Source: Bidens hawaiensis (Eukaryota > Streptophyta > Magnoliopsida > Asterales > Asteraceae). From it: a stretch of 64,000 nt of DNA. The DNA lies in NCBI GenBank assembly GCA_021521415.1, contig JAIQDT010001107.1:124001-188000 (forward strand). Direction: 5' to 3'. The notes below the pieces were generated by a model, which was given only the letters and a program-made list of their open reading frames with translations, was not told the origin of the DNA and ran no database searches. Each line of letters starts with the position of its first letter. Positions within the stretch are counted from its first letter, which is position 1. Of the stretch, positions 34,501-50,500 are shown one piece after another. The translations under genes and the position numbers were made by a program.

Positions 34501-37500
34501 GCCGGAGAAAACACTTAGTATGGGTAGAACCACTGAATCGGATTAGAAATTCGGTCTTGGAGACTTTCATACAATATTTTATAAACATACGAAAGAATCG
34601 GATCAATAACTATGCCCTGACGCCACCCCGGGGCCCATTCGAAATTTTGCCATTATAGCCAAAAGGGTATGTTCACCGAGTCGGAGAAAAAACAGAGTAT
34701 GGTCGAACCACTGAATCGGATCATAAATTCAGTCTTGAAGACTTCCATAGAATATATTATAAATACACGAAAGAATTGGATCAATAATTATGCCCTTGCG
34801 CCACCCCGGGGACCGTTCGAAATTTTGCCAGTATTGCCAAAGGGGTATGTTAACCTAACCGGGGAAAAAACTAAGTATGGGTCGAACCACAGAATCGTAT
34901 CAGAAATTCGGTCTTGGAGACTTCCATACAATATTTTTTAAACACACGAAAGAATCGGATCAATAATTTACCATGACGCCACCCCAAGGCCCGTTAGAAA
35001 TTTTGCCAGTATTGCCAATGAGGCATGTTCACCGAGTCGGAGAAAAAAATGAGTATGGGTCGAACCATTGAACCGGATCAGAAATTTGGTTTTGGAGACT
35101 TCCATACAATATTTTATGACCCTACGAAAAATTCAGATCAATAATTATGCCCTGACGCCACCCCGCTGCCAGTTCGAAAATTTTCCCAGTATTGCCAAAG
35201 GGGTATGTTCACCGAGATGGAGAAAAAACTGATTATTTGTCAAACCAATGAATCGGATCATATATTCGGTCTTGGAGACTTCCATTTAATATTTTATAAA
35301 CACACGAAAAAATCAGATCAATAATTATGCCCTGAGCCTGGGCCCGTTTGAAATTTAGCCAGTATTGCCAAAGAGGTATGTTCACCGAGCCGGAGAAAAC
35401 ACTTAGTATGGGTAGAACCACTGAATCGGATCAGAAATTCGGTCTTGGAGAATTTCATACAATATTTTATAAACATACGAAAGAATCGGATCAATAATTA
35501 TGCCCTGACGCCACCCCGGGGCCCATTCGAAATTTTGCCAATATAGCCAAAAGGGTATGTTCACCGAGTCGGAGGAAAAACGGAGTATGGGTCGAACCAC
35601 TGAATCGGATCATAAATTCAGTCTTGAAGACTTCCATACAATATATTATAAATACACGAAAGAATTGGATCAATAATTATGCCCTTGCGCCACCCCGGGG
35701 ACCGTTCGAAATTTTGCCAGTATTGCCAAAGAGGTATGTTAACCTAACCGGGGAAAAAACTAAGTATGGGTCGAACCACAGAATCGAATCAGAAATTCTG
35801 TCTTGGAGACTTCCATACAATATTTTTAAACATACGAAAGAATCGGATCAATAATTTACCATGACGCCACCCCAAGGCCCGTTCGAAATTTTGCCAGTAT
35901 TGCCAATGAGGCATGTTCACCGAGTCGGAGAAAAAACTGAGTATGGGTCGAACCATTGAACCGGATCAGAAATTTGGTTTTGGAGACATCCATACAATTT
36001 TTTATGACCCTACGAAAAATTTAGATCAATAATTATGCCCTGACGCCACCCCAAGGCCCGTTCAAATTTTGCCAGTATTGCCAAGGGGGTATGTTCACCG
36101 AGATGGAGAAAAACTGAGTATTTGTCGAACCAATGAATCGGACAATAAATTCGGTCTTGGAGACTTCTAAACAATATTTTATTACCCTACGAAAGAATTC
36201 ATATCAATAATTATGCACTTATCCCACCACGGGATCCATTCGAAATTTTGCGCGTATTGCCAAATGGGTATGTTCATCGAGTCGGAGAAAAAACTGAGTA
36301 TGGGTCGAACCACTGAATTGGATCATAAATTCGATCTTGAAGACTTCCATATAATATTTTATAAACATACGAAATAATTGGGTCAATAATTATGCCCTTG
36401 CTTCACCCTGGGGCCCGTTCGAAATTTTGCCTTTATTGCCAAAGGGTTAAGTTCACCGAGCTGGAGAAAAAACTGAGTATGGGTCGAACCACTTAATCAG
36501 ATAAGAAATTCGGTCTTGGATACTTCCATACAAAATTTTTTAAACATAAGAAAGAATCGGATCAAAAATTATGCCCTGGCGCCAACCCGGGGCCCGTTCG
36601 AAATTTTGCCAGTATTGCCAAAAGGGTATGTTCACAGAGCCGGAGAAAAAACTTAGTATGGGTCGATCACTGAATCGGATCATATATTCGGTCTTGGGGA
36701 CTTCCATACAATATTTTATAAATATACGTAAGAATCGGATCAATAATTATGCCCTGACGCCACGAAAGACTCGTTCTAAATTTTGCCTGTATTGCCAAAG
36801 GGGTATGTTCACCGAAATTGAGAAAAAATTGAGTATGGGTCGAACCACTGAATCGGATCATATATTCGGGCTTGGAGACTTCAATGTAATATTTTATGAA
36901 CATACGAAAGAATCGGATCAATAATTATGCCCTGACGCCACCCTGGGGCCCGTTCGAAATTTAGCCAGTATTGCCAAATGGGTATGTTCACCGAGCCGGA
37001 GAAAACACTTAGTATGGGTAGAACCACTGAATCGGATCAGAAATTCTGTCTTGGAGACTTTCATACAATATTTTATAGACATACGAAAGAATCGGATCAA
37101 TAATTTGCCCTGACGCCACCCCGGGGCCCATTCGAAATTTTGCCAATATAGCCAAAAGGGTATGTTCACCGAGTCGGAGAAAAAACAGAGTATGGGTCGA
37201 ACCACAGAATCGGATCATAAATTCAGTCTTGAAGACTTCCATACAATATATTATAAATACACGAAAGAATTGGATCAATAATTATGCCCTTGCGCCACCC
37301 CGGGGACCGTTCGAAATTTTGCCAGTATTGCCAAAGGGGTATGTTTACCTAACCGGGGAAAATACTAAGTATGGGTCGAACCACAGAATCGAATCAGAAA
37401 TTCTGTCTTGGAGACTTCCATACAATATTTTTTAAACATACGAAAGAATCAGATCAATAATTTTCCATGACGCCACCCCAAGGCCCATTGGAAATTTTGC

Positions 37501-40500
37501 CAGTATTGCCAATGAGGCATGTTCACCGAGTCGGAGAAAAAAATGAGTATGGGTCGAACCATTGAACCGGATTAGAAATTTGGTTTTGGAGACATCCATA
37601 CAATATTTTATGACCCTACGAAAAATTTAGATCAATAATTATGCCCTGACGACACCCCAAGGCCCGTTCAAATTTTGCCAGTATTGCCAAAGGGGTATGT
37701 TCACCGAGATGGAGAAAAACTGAGTATTTGTCGAACCAATGAATCGGATCATAAATTCGGTCTTGGATACTTCCAAACAATATTTTATTACCCTACGAAA
37801 GAAATCAGATCAATAATTATGCACTTATCCCACCCCGGGGTCCATTCGAAATTTTGCGCGTATTTCCAAATGGGTATGTTCACCGAGTCGGAGAAAAAAC
37901 TGAGTATGGGTCGAACCACTGAATTGGATCATAAATTCGGTCTTGAAGACTTCCATACAATATTTTATAAACATATGAAATAATTGGGTCAATAATTATA
38001 CCCTTGCGTAACCCTGGGGCCCGTTCGAAATTTTGCCTTTATTGCCAAAGGGTTAAGTTCACAGAGACGGAGAAAAAACTGAGTATGGGTCGAACCACTT
38101 AAACAGATAAGAAATTCGGTCTTGGAGACTTCCATACAATATTTTATAAACATACGAAAGAATCGGATCAATAATTATGCCCTGGCGCCACCCCGGGGCC
38201 CGTTCGAAATTTAGCCAGTATTGCCAAAGAGGTATGTTCACCGAGCCGGAGAAAACACTTAGTATGGGTAGAACCACTGAATCGGATCAGAAATTCGGTC
38301 TTGGATACTTCCATACAATATTTTATAAACATACGAAAAAATCAGATTAATAATTATGCCCTGACGCCACCTCGGGGCACGTTCTAAATTTAGCCAGTAT
38401 TGCCAAAGGGGTATTTTCATCGAGCCGGAGAAAACACTTAGTATGGGTAGAACCACTGAATCGGATCAGAAATTTGGTCTTGGAGACTTCTTACAATATT
38501 TAATAAACATACAAAAGAATCGGATCAATAATTATGCCCTGACGCCACCCCGGGGCCCATTCGAAATATTGCCTGTATAGTCAAAAGGGTATGTTCACCG
38601 AGTCGGAGAAAAAACTGATTGTGGGTCGAACCACTCAATCGGATCATAAATTCGGCCTTGAAGACTTCCATACAATATATTATAAACACACGAAAGAATT
38701 GGATCAATAATTATGCCCTTGCGCCACCGCGGGGACCGTTCGAAATTTTGCCAGTATTGCCAAAGAGGTATGTTAACCTAACCGGGGAAAAAACTAAGTA
38801 TGGGCCGAACCACAAAATCGGATCAGAAATTCGGTCTTGGAGACTTCCATACAATATTTTTTAAACATACGAAAGAATCGGATCAATAATTTGCCATGAC
38901 GCCACCCGAAGGCCTGTTCGAAATTTTGCCTGTATTGCCAATGAGGCATGTTCACCGAGTCGGAGAAAAAACTGAGTATGGGTCGAACCATTGAACCGGA
39001 TCAGAAATTTGGTTTTGGGGACTTCCATACAATATTTTATGACCCTACGAAAAATTTAGATCAATAATTATGCCCTGACGCCACCCCGCTGCCCGTTCGA
39101 AATTTTGCCAGTATTGCCAAAAGGGTATGTTCACCGAGATGGAGAAAAACTGAGTATTTGTCGAACCAATGAATCGGATCATATATTCGGTCTTGGAGAC
39201 TTCCATACAATATTTAATAAACATACGAAAAAATCAGATAAAAAATTATGCCCTGAGGCCACCCCGGGGCCCGTTCGAAATTTTGCCAGTATTGCCAAAG
39301 GGGCATGTTCACCGAGCCGGAGAAAACACTTAGTATGGGTAGAACCACTGAATCGGATCAGAAATTCGGTCTTAGAGACTTCCATACAATATTTTATAAA
39401 CATACGAAAGAATCGGATCAATAATTATGCCCTGACGCCACCCCGAACCCCCTTTGAAAGTTTTCCAATATTGCAAAAGGGGTATGTTCACCAAGCCTAA
39501 GAAAAAACTAAGTATGGGTCGAACCACTGAATCATATCATAAATTCGGTCTTGGAGAGTTCCAAACAATATTTCATTACCCTAAGAAAGAATCAGATCAA
39601 TAATTATGCCCTGACGCCACCCCGGGGCCCATTCGAAATTTTGCCAGTACTGCCAAAGGGGTATGTTCACCGAGTCGGAGAAAAAACTGAGTGTGGGTCG
39701 AACCACTGAATCGGATCATAAATTCGGTCTTAAAGACTTCCATACAATATATTATAGACAAACGAAAGAATTGGATCAATAATTATGCCCTTGCGTCACC
39801 CCGGGGCCCGTTCGAAATTTTTACTGAATTGCCAAAGGGTATGTTCACCGAGCCGGAGGAAAAAATGAGTATGGGTCGAACCACTTAACCAGATAAGAAA
39901 TTCGGTATTGGAGACTTCCATACAATATTTTTTAAACATACGAAAAAATCGGATCAATAATTATGCCCTGGGGCCACCCCGGGAACCGTTCGAAATTTTG
40001 CCAGTATTGCCAAAGGGATATGTAAACCGAATCGGAGAAAAAACTAAGTATGGGTCGAACCACAGAATCGTATCATATCTTCGGTCTTGGAGACTTCTAT
40101 ACAATATTTCATAAATATACGAAAGAATCGGATCAATAATTATGCCCTGACGCCACCCCGGGGCCCATTCGAAATTTTGCCAGTATTGCCAAAAGGGTAT
40201 GTTCACCGAGTCGGAGAAAAAACTGAGTATGGGTCGAACCACTGAATCAGATCATAAATTCGGCCTTGAAGACTTCCATACAATATATTATAAATACACG
40301 AAAGAATTGGATCAATAATTATGCCCTTGCGTCACCCCGGGGCCCGTTCGAAATTTTTATTGTATTGCCAAAAGAGTATGTTCACCGAGCCGGATAAAAC
40401 ACTTAGTATGGGTCGAACCACTTAATCAGATAAGAAATTCGGTCTTGGAGAATTTCATACAATATTTTTTAAATATACGAAAGAATCGGATCAATAATTA

Positions 40501-41254
40501 TGCCCTGGCGCCACCCCGGGGACCATTCGAAATTTTGCTAGTATTGCCAAAGGGGTATGTTAACCTAACCGGAGAAAAAACTGAGTATGGGTCGAACCAC
40601 TGAATCGAATCAGAAATTCGGTCTTGGAGACTTCCATACAATATTTTTTAAACATACGAAAGAATCGGATCAATAATTATTCCCTGACGCCACCCCAAGG
40701 CCCGTTCGAAATTTTGCCAGTATTGCCAATGGGGCATGTTCACCGAGTCGGAGAAAAAACTGCATATGGGTCGAACCATTGAACCGGATCAGAAATTTGG
40801 TCTTGGAGACTTCCATACAATATTTTATGACCCTACGAAAAATTCAGATCAATATATATGCCCTGACGCCACCCCGCTGCCCGTTCGAAATTTTGTCAGT
40901 ATTGCCAAAGGGGTATGTTCACCGAGATGGAGAAAAAACTGAGTATTTGTCGAACCAATGAATCGGATCATATATTCAGTCTTGGAGACTTCCATACAAT
41001 ATTTTATTAAACATACGAAAAAATCGGATCAATAATTATGCCCTGACGCCACCTCGGGGCCCGTTCGAAATTTTAACAGTATTGCCAAAGGGGTATGTTC
41101 ACCGAGCCGGAGAAAACACTTAATATGGGTAGAACCACTGAATCGGATCAGAAATTCGGTATTGGGGACTTCCATACAATATTTTATAAACATACGAAAG
41201 AATCGGATCAATAAATATGCCCTGACGCTACCCCGAGCCCCGTTTGAAAGTTTT

Positions 41255-42690
41255 AGAATATTGCAGGAGGGGTATGTTCACCGAGCCGGAGAAAAAACTG
41301 AGTATGGGTCGAACCACTGAATCGGATCATAAATTCGGTCTTGAGAGTTCCAAACAATATTTCATTACCCTACGAAAGAATCAGATCAATAATTATGCCC
41401 TGACGCCACCCCGGGGCCCATTCGAAATTTTTGCTAGTACTGCCAAAGGGGTATGTTGATCGAGTCGGAAAAAAACTGAGTATGGGTCGAACCACTGAAT
41501 CGGATCATAAATTCGGTCTTGAAGACTTCCATACAATATATTATATACAAACGAAAGAATTGGATCAATAATTATGCTCTTTCGTCACCCTGGGGCCCGT
41601 TCGAAATTTTTCCTGAATTGCCAAAGGGTTATGTTCACCGAGCCGGAGGAAAAACTGAGTATGGGTCGAACCACTTAACCAGATAAGAAATTCGGTATTG
41701 GAGACTTTCATACAATAGTTTTTAAACTTACGAAAGAATCGGATCAATAATTATGCCCTGGCGCCACCCCGGGAACCGTTCTAAATTTTGCCAGTATTGC
41801 CAAAGGGGTATGTTAACCGAATCGGAGAAAAAACTGAGTATGGATCGAACCACAGAATCGGATCATATATTCGGTCTTGGGGACTTCCATAAAATATTTT
41901 ATAAACATACGAAAGAATCAGATCAATAAATATGCCCTGACGCCACCCCGAGCCCCGTTTGAAAGTTTTCCAATATTGCAAGAGGGGTATGTTCACCGAG
42001 CCGGAGAAAAAACTGAGTATGGGTCGAACCACTGAATCGGATCATAAATTCGGTCTTGAGAGTTCCAAACAATATTTCATTACCCTACGAAAGAATCAGA
42101 TCAATAATTATGCCCTGACGCCACCCCGGGGCCCATTCGAAATTTTTGCTAGTACTTCCAAAGGGGTATGTTGATCGAGTCGGAAAAAAACTGAGTATGG
42201 GTCGAACCACTGAATCGGATCATAAATTCGGTCTTAAAGACTTCCATACAATATATTATAAACAAACGAAAGAATTGGATCAATAATTATGCTCTTGCGT
42301 CACCCTGGGGCCCGTTCGAAATTTTTCCTGAATTGCCAAAGGGTTATGTTCACCGAGCCGGAGGAAAAACTGAGTATGGGTCGAACCACTTAACCAGATA
42401 AGAAATTCGGTATTGGAGACTTTCATACAATAGTTTTTAAACTTACGAAAGAATCGGATCAATAATTATGCCCTGGCGCCACCCCGGGAACCGTTCTAAA
42501 TTTTGCCTGTATTGCCAAAGGGGTATGTTAACCGAATCGGAGAAAAAACTGAGTATGGGTCGAACCACAGAATCGGATCATATATTCGGTCTTGGGGACT
42601 TCCATACAATATTTTATAAACATACGAAAGAATCGGATCAATAATTATACCCTGACGCCACCCCGGGGCCCATTCGAAATTTTGCCAGTA
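41255..42690 (+). repeat. Four-monomer higher-order repeat, 715-bp period, inside the large duplication
   Basis: The segments starting near 41260 and 41975 match almost base for base at a 715-bp offset, including the rare CTTGAGAGTTCC deletion variant and GTATGTTGATCGAGTCGG. The same pair reappears 6,253 bp downstream, partly as the crossover junction. Confidence 0.85.
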
Positions 42691-45600
42691 TTGCCAAAGG
42701 GGTATGTTCACCGAACATGAGTAAAAACTGAGTATGGGTCGATCACTGAATCGGATCATATATTCGGTCTTGGAGACTTCCATACAATATTTTATAAACA
42801 TACGAAAGAATCGGATCAATAATTATGCCCTGACGCCACCCCAAGGCCCGTTCTAAATTTTACCAGTATTGCCAAAGGGGTATGTTCACCGAAATGGAGA
42901 AAAAACTGAGTATGGGTCAAACCACTGAATCAGATCATATATTCGGTCTTGGAGACTTCCATATAATATTTTATAAACATACGAAAGAATCGGATCAATA
43001 ATTATGCCCTGACGCCACCCCGGGGCCCGTTCGAAATTTTGCCATTATTGCCAATGGGGTATGTTCACCGAGCCGGAGAAAACATTGAGTATGGGTCGAC
43101 CCACTGAATCGGATCATATATTCGGTCTTGGAGACTTCCATACAATATTTTATAAACATACGAAAGATTCGGATCAATAAGTATTCCCTGACGCCACCAC
43201 GGGGCCCGTTCTAAATTTTTCCGGTATTGCCAAATGGGCATGTTCACCGAGTCGGAGAAAAAACTGAGTATGGGTCGAACCACTGAATCGGATCATAAAT
43301 TCGGTCTTGAAGACTTCCATACAATATTTTATAAACAGACGAAATATGGGTCAATAATTATGCCCTTGCGTCACCCCGGGGCCCGTTCGAAATTTTTTCT
43401 GTATTGTCAAAGGGGTAAGTTCAACGAGCCGGAGAAAAAACTGAGTATGGGTCGAACCACTTAATCAGATAAGAAATTTGATCTTGGAGACTTCCATACA
43501 ATATTTTATAAACATACGAAAGTATCGGATCCATAATTATGCCCTGACGCCACCCAGTGGCCCGTTCGAAATTTTGCCAGTATTGCCAAAGGGGTATGTT
43601 CACCGAGCCGGATAAAAAACTTAGTATGGGTCGAACCACTGAATCGGATCATAAATTCGGTCTTGGAGACTTCCATACAATATTTTATTAACATACGAAA
43701 GAATCAGATTAATAATTAAGCCCTGACGCCACGCGGGCCCCGTTTGAAAATTTTCCCATATTGTCAAAGGGGTATGTTCACCGAGACGGATAAAAAACTG
43801 AGTATGGGTCGAATCACTGAAACGGATCATAAATTCGGTCTTGGAAACATCCATACAATATTTTGTTACCCTACGAAAGAAATTAGATCAATATTTATGC
43901 ACTGATGCGACCCCGGGGCCCATTCGTAATTTTGCCCGTATTGCCAAATCGGTATGTTCACCGAGTCGGAGAAAAAACCGAGTATGGGTCGAACCACTGA
44001 ATCGGATCATAAATTCGGTCTTAAAGACTTCCATACAATATTTTATAAACACACGAAATAACTGGGTCAATAATTATGCCCTTGCGTCACCCCGGGGCCC
44101 ATTCGAAATTTTGCCTGTATTGCCAAAGGGGTACGTTCACCGAGCCGAAGAAAAAAGTGAGTATGGGTCGATCAACTTAATCAGATAAGAAATTTGGTCT
44201 TGGAGACTTTCATACAATATTTTATAAACATACAAAAGAATCGGATCAATAATTATGCACTGACGCCACCCCGGGCCCGTTCGAAATTTTGCCAGTATTG
44301 CCAAAGGGGTATGTTAACCGAATCGGAGAAAAAACTGAGTATGGGTCGAACTACTGATTCAGATCAGAAATTCGGTGTTGGAGACTTCCATTCAATATTT
44401 AATAAACATACGAAAGAATCGGATAAATAATTATGCCCTGATGCCACCCCGGGGCCCGTTCCAAATTTTGCCAGTATTGCTATATGGGTATGTTCACCGA
44501 GTCGGAGAAAAAACTGAGTATGTGTCGAACCACTGAATAGGATCATAAATTCGGTCTTGAAGACTTCCATACAATATATTATAAACAAACGAAAGAATTG
44601 GATCAATAATTATGCTCTTGCGTCACCCCGGGGCCCGTTCGAAATTTTTCCTGGATTGCCAAAGGGTTATGTTCACCGAGCCGGAAGAAAAACTGAGTAT
44701 GGGTCGAAACACTTAACCAGATAAGAAATTCGGTATTGGAGACTTCCATACAATAGTTTTTAAACATACGAAAGAATCGGATCAATATTTATGCCCTGGT
44801 GCCACCCCGGGTACCGTTCAAAATTTTGCCTGTATTGCCAAAGGGGTATGTTTACCGTATCGGAGAAAAAACTGAGTATGGGTCGAACCACTAAATCAAA
44901 TTAGAAATTCGGTGTTGGAGACTTCCATACAATATTTAATAAACATACGAAAAAATCGGATAAATAATTATGCCCTAACGCCACCCTGGGGCCCGTTCGA
45001 AATTTTGCCAATATTGCAAAAGGGGTATGTTCACCGAGCCGGATAAAAAACTGAGTATGGGTCGAACCACTGAATTGGATCAGAAATTCGGTCTTGGAGA
45101 CTTCCATACAATATTTTTTAAACATACGAAAGAATCGGATCAATAATTATGCCCTGACGCCAACCCAAGGCCCGTTCGAAATTTTGCCCGTATTGCCAAA
45201 TGGGCATGTTCACCGAGTCTGAGAAAAAACTGAGTATGGGTCGAACCATTGAACCGGACTAGAAATTTGGTTATGGAGACTTCCATACAATATTTTATAA
45301 CCCTAAAAAAAATCAGATCAATAATTATGCCCTGACGACAGCCCGAAGCACGTTCGAAATTTCGCCAGTATTGCCAAAAGAGTATGTTCACCGAGATGGA
45401 GAAAAAACTAAGTATGGGTCGAACCACTAAATCGAATCATAAATTCGGACTTGGAGACTTCCATACAATATTTTATAAACATACAAAAGAATCGGATCAA
45501 TATTTATGCCCTGACGCCATCCCGGGGCCCGTTCGAAATTTTGCCAGTATTGCCTAATTGGTATGTTCACCGAGCAGGAGAAAAAACTGAGTATGGGTCG

Positions 45601-47523
45601 AGCCACAGAATCGGAACAGAAATTCGGTTTTGGAGACTTTCATACAATATTTTATAAATATACGAAAAAATCAGATAAATAACTATACCCTGACGCCACC
45701 CCGGGGCCCGTTCGAAATTTTTCCAGTATTGCCAAAAGGGTAAGTTCACCGTGTTGGAGAAAAAACTGAGTATGGGTCGAACCACTGAATCAAATCAGAA
45801 ATTCGGTCTTGGAGACTTCCATACAATATTTTATAACCTTATGAAAGAATCAAATCAACAATTATGTCCTAACGTCACTCCGGGGTTCGTTCGAAATTTT
45901 GCCAGTATTGCCAAATAGGTATGTTCACCGAGCCATAGAAAAAACTGAGTGTGGGTCGAACCACTGAATCGAATCATAAATTCGGTCTTGGAGACTTCCA
46001 TAAAATATTTTTTAAACATACGAAAGAATCGGATCAATAATTATGCCATGACGCCACCCCTGGGCTCGTTCGAAAATTTTCCAGTATTGCCAAATGGGTA
46101 TGTTCACCGAGCCGGAGAAAAAACTGAGTATGGGTCGAACCATTGAAACGGATAATTTGGTCTTGGAGATTTTAATACAATATTTTTTGACCCTACGAAA
46201 AAATCAGATCAATAATTATGCCCTGACGCCACCCCGGGGCCCGTTCAAAATTTTTCCAGTATTGTCAAAGGGGTATGTTCACCGAGATGGAGAAAAAACT
46301 GAGTAAGGGTCGAACCACTGAATCGGATCATATATTCGGTCTTGGAGACTTCCATACAATATTTTATAAACATACGAAAGAATCGGATCAATAATTATGC
46401 CCAGATGCCACCCCGGGGCCCGTTCGAAATTTTGCCAGTATTGCCAAAGAGGTATGTTCACCGAGCCGGATAAAAAACTGAGTATGGGTCGAACCACTGA
46501 ATCGGATCAGAAATTCGGTGTTGGAGACTTCCATACAATATTTAATAATCATACGAAAGAATCGGATAAATAATTATGCCTTAACGCCACCCCGGTGCCC
46601 GTTCGAAATTTTTCCAGAATTGCCAAAGGGGTATGTTCATCGAGCCGGAGAAAAAACTGAGTATGGGTCGAACCACTTAATCAGAAAAGAAATTCGGTCT
46701 TGGAGACTTCCATACAATATATTTTAAACTTACAAAAGAATCGGATCAATAATTATGCCCTGGCGCCATCCCGGGGACCGTTCGAAATTTTGCCAGTATT
46801 GCCAAAGGGGCATGTTCACCGAGTTGGAGAAAAAACTGGGTATGGTTCGAACCATTGAACCGGATCAGAAATTTGGTCTTGGAGACTTCCATACAATATT
46901 TTATAACCCTACAAAAAAATCAAATCAATAATTATGCCCTGACGCCACCCCGGGGCCCGTTTGAAATTTCGACAGTATTGCCAAAGGAGTATGTTCACCG
47001 AGATGGAGAAAAAACTGTGTATGGGTCGAACCACTAAATCCGATCATATATTCGGTCTTGGAGACTTTCATACAATATTTTATAAACATACGAAAGAATC
47101 GGATCAATAACTATGCCATTACGCCAACCATGTGCCCGTTCGAAATTTTGCCAGTATTGACAAATGGGTATGTTCACCGAGCCGGAGAAAAAACTGAGTA
47201 TGGGTCGAACCATTGAGCCCGATCAAAAATTTGGTCTTGGAGACTTTCATACAATATTTTTTGTCCCTACGAAAAAATCAGATCAATAATTATGCCCAGA
47301 CTCCACCCCGGGGCCCGTTCAAAATTTTTCCAGTATTGCCAAAGTGGTATGTTCACCGAGATGGAGAAAAAACTGAGTATGGGTCGAACCACTGAATCGG
47401 ATCATATATTCGGTCTTGGAGACTTCCGTACGATATTTTATAAACATACGAAAGAATCGGATCAATAATTATGCCCTGATGCCACCCCGGGGCCGTTCGA
47501 AATTTTGCCAGTATTGCCAAAGA
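41271..47523 (+). repeat. 6,253-bp tandem duplication, copy 1 (35 monomers)
   Basis: Every diagnostic variant from about 41271 recurs exactly 6,253 bp later (35 x ~178.7). The left boundary is where the sequence before GGTATGTTCACCGAGCCGGA differs from that before 47524 (AGGAGG against CAAAGA). Confidence 0.93.
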
Positions 47524-50500
47524 GGTATGTTCACCGAGCCGGAGAAAAAACTGAGTATGGGTCGAACCACTGAATCGGATCATAAATTCGGTCTTGAGAG
47601 TTCCAAACAATATTTCATTACCCTACGAAAGAATCAGATCAATAATTATGCCCTGACGCCACCCCGGGGCCCATTCGAAATTTTTGCTAGTACTGCCAAA
47701 GGGGTATGTTGATCGAGTCGGAAAAAAACTGAGTATGGGTCGAACCACTGAATCGGATCATAAATTCGGTCTTGAAGACTTCCATACAATATATTATAAA
47801 CAAACGAAAGAATTGGATCAATAATTATGCTCTTTCGTCACCCTGGGGCCCGTTCGAAATTTTTCCTGAATTGCCAAAGGGTTATGTTCACCGAGCCGGA
47901 GGAAAAACTGAGTATGGGTCGAACCACTTAACCAGATAAGAAATTCGGTATTGGAGACTTTCATACAATAGTTTTTAAACTTACGAAAGAATCGGATCAA
48001 TAATTATGCCCTGGCGCCACCCCGGGAACCGTTCTAAATTTTGCCAGTATTGCCAAAGGGGTATGTTAACCGAATCGGAGAAAAAACTGAGTATGGATCG
48101 AACCACAGAATCGGATCATATATTCGGTCTTGGGGACTTCCATAAAATATTTTATAAACATACGAAAGAATCAGATCAATAAATATGCCCTGACGCCACC
48201 CCGAGCCCCGTTTGAAAGTTTTCCAATATTGCAAGAGGGGTATGTTCACCGAGCCGGAGAAAAAACTGAGTATGGGTCGAACCACTGAATCGGATCATAA
48301 ATTCGGTCTTGAGAGTTCCAAACAATATTTCATTACCCTACGAAAGAATCAGATCAATAATTATGCCCTGACGCCACCCCGGGGCCCATTCGAAATTTTT
48401 GCTAGTACTTCCAAAGGGGTATGTTGATCGAGTCGGAAAAAAACTGAGTATGGGTCGAACCACTGAATCGGATCATAAATTCGGTCTTAAAGACTTCCAT
48501 ACAATATATTATAAACAAACGAAAGAATTGGATCAATAATTATGCTCTTGCGTCACCCTGGGGCCCGTTCGAAATTTTTCCTGAATTGCCAAAGGGTTAT
48601 GTTCACCGAGCCGGAGGAAAAACTGAGTATGGGTCGAACCACTTAACCAGATAAGAAATTCGGTATTGGAGACTTTCATACAATAGTTTTTAAACTTACG
48701 AAAGAATCGGATCAATAATTATGCCCTGGCGCCACCCCGGGAACCGTTCTAAATTTTGCCTGTATTGCCAAAGGGGTATGTTAACCGAATCGGAGAAAAA
48801 ACTGAGTATGGGTCGAACCACAGAATCGGATCATATATTCGGTCTTGGGGACTTCCATACAATATTTTATAAACATACGAAAGAATCGGATCAATAATTA
48901 TACCCTGACGCCACCCCGGGGCCCATTCGAAATTTTGCCAGTATTGCCAAAGGGGTATGTTCACCGAACATGAGTAAAAACTGAGTATGGGTCGATCACT
49001 GAATCGGATCATATATTCGGTCTTGGAGACTTCCATACAATATTTTATAAACATACGAAAGAATCGGATCAATAATTATGCCCTGACGCCACCCCAAGGC
49101 CCGTTCTAAATTTTACCAGTATTGCCAAAGGGGTATGTTCACCGAAATGGAGAAAAAACTGAGTATGGGTCAAACCACTGAATCAGATCATATATTCGGT
49201 CTTGGAGACTTCCATATAATATTTTATAAACATACGAAAGAATCGGATCAATAATTATGCCCTGACGCCACCCCGGGGCCCGTTCGAAATTTTGCCATTA
49301 TTGCCAATGGGGTATGTTCACCGAGCCGGAGAAAACATTGAGTATGGGTCGACCCACTGAATCGGATCATATATTCGGTCTTGGAGACTTCCATACAATA
49401 TTTTATAAACATACGAAAGATTCGGATCAATAAGTATTCCCTGACGCCACCACGGGGCCCGTTCTAAATTTTTCCGGTATTGCCAAATGGGCATGTTCAC
49501 CGAGTCGGAGAAAAAACTGAGTATGGGTCGAACCACTGAATCGGATCATAAATTCGGTCTTGAAGACTTCCATACAATATTTTATAAACAGACGAAATAT
49601 GGGTCAATAATTATGCCCTTGCGTCACCCCGGGGCCCGTTCGAAATTTTTTCTGTATTGTCAAAGGGGTAAGTTCAACGAGCCGGAGAAAAAACTGAGTA
49701 TGGGTCGAACCACTTAATCAGATAAGAAATTTGATCTTGGAGACTTCCATACAATATTTTATAAACATACGAAAGTATCGGATCCATAATTATGCCCTGA
49801 CGCCACCCAGTGGCCCGTTCGAAATTTTGCCAGTATTGCCAAAGGGGTATGTTCACCGAGCCGGATAAAAAACTTAGTATGGGTCGAACCACTGAATCGG
49901 ATCATAAATTCGGTCTTGGAGACTTCCATACAATATTTTATTAACATACGAAAGAATCAGATTAATAATTAAGCCCTGACGCCACGCGGGCCCCGTTTGA
50001 AAATTTTCCCATATTGTCAAAGGGGTATGTTCACCGAGACGGATAAAAAACTGAGTATGGGTCGAATCACTGAAACGGATCATAAATTCGGTCTTGGAAA
50101 CATCCATACAATATTTTGTTACCCTACGAAAGAAATTAGATCAATATTTATGCACTGATGCGACCCCGGGGCCCATTCGTAATTTTGCCCGTATTGCCAA
50201 ATCGGTATGTTCACCGAGTCGGAGAAAAAACCGAGTATGGGTCGAACCACTGAATCGGATCATAAATTCGGTCTTAAAGACTTCCATACAATATTTTATA
50301 AACACACGAAATAACTGGGTCAATAATTATGCCCTTGCGTCACCCCGGGGCCCATTCGAAATTTTGCCTGTATTGCCAAAGGGGTACGTTCACCGAGCCG
50401 AAGAAAAAAGTGAGTATGGGTCGATCAACTTAATCAGATAAGAAATTTGGTCTTGGAGACTTTCATACAATATTTTATAAACATACAAAAGAATCGGATC

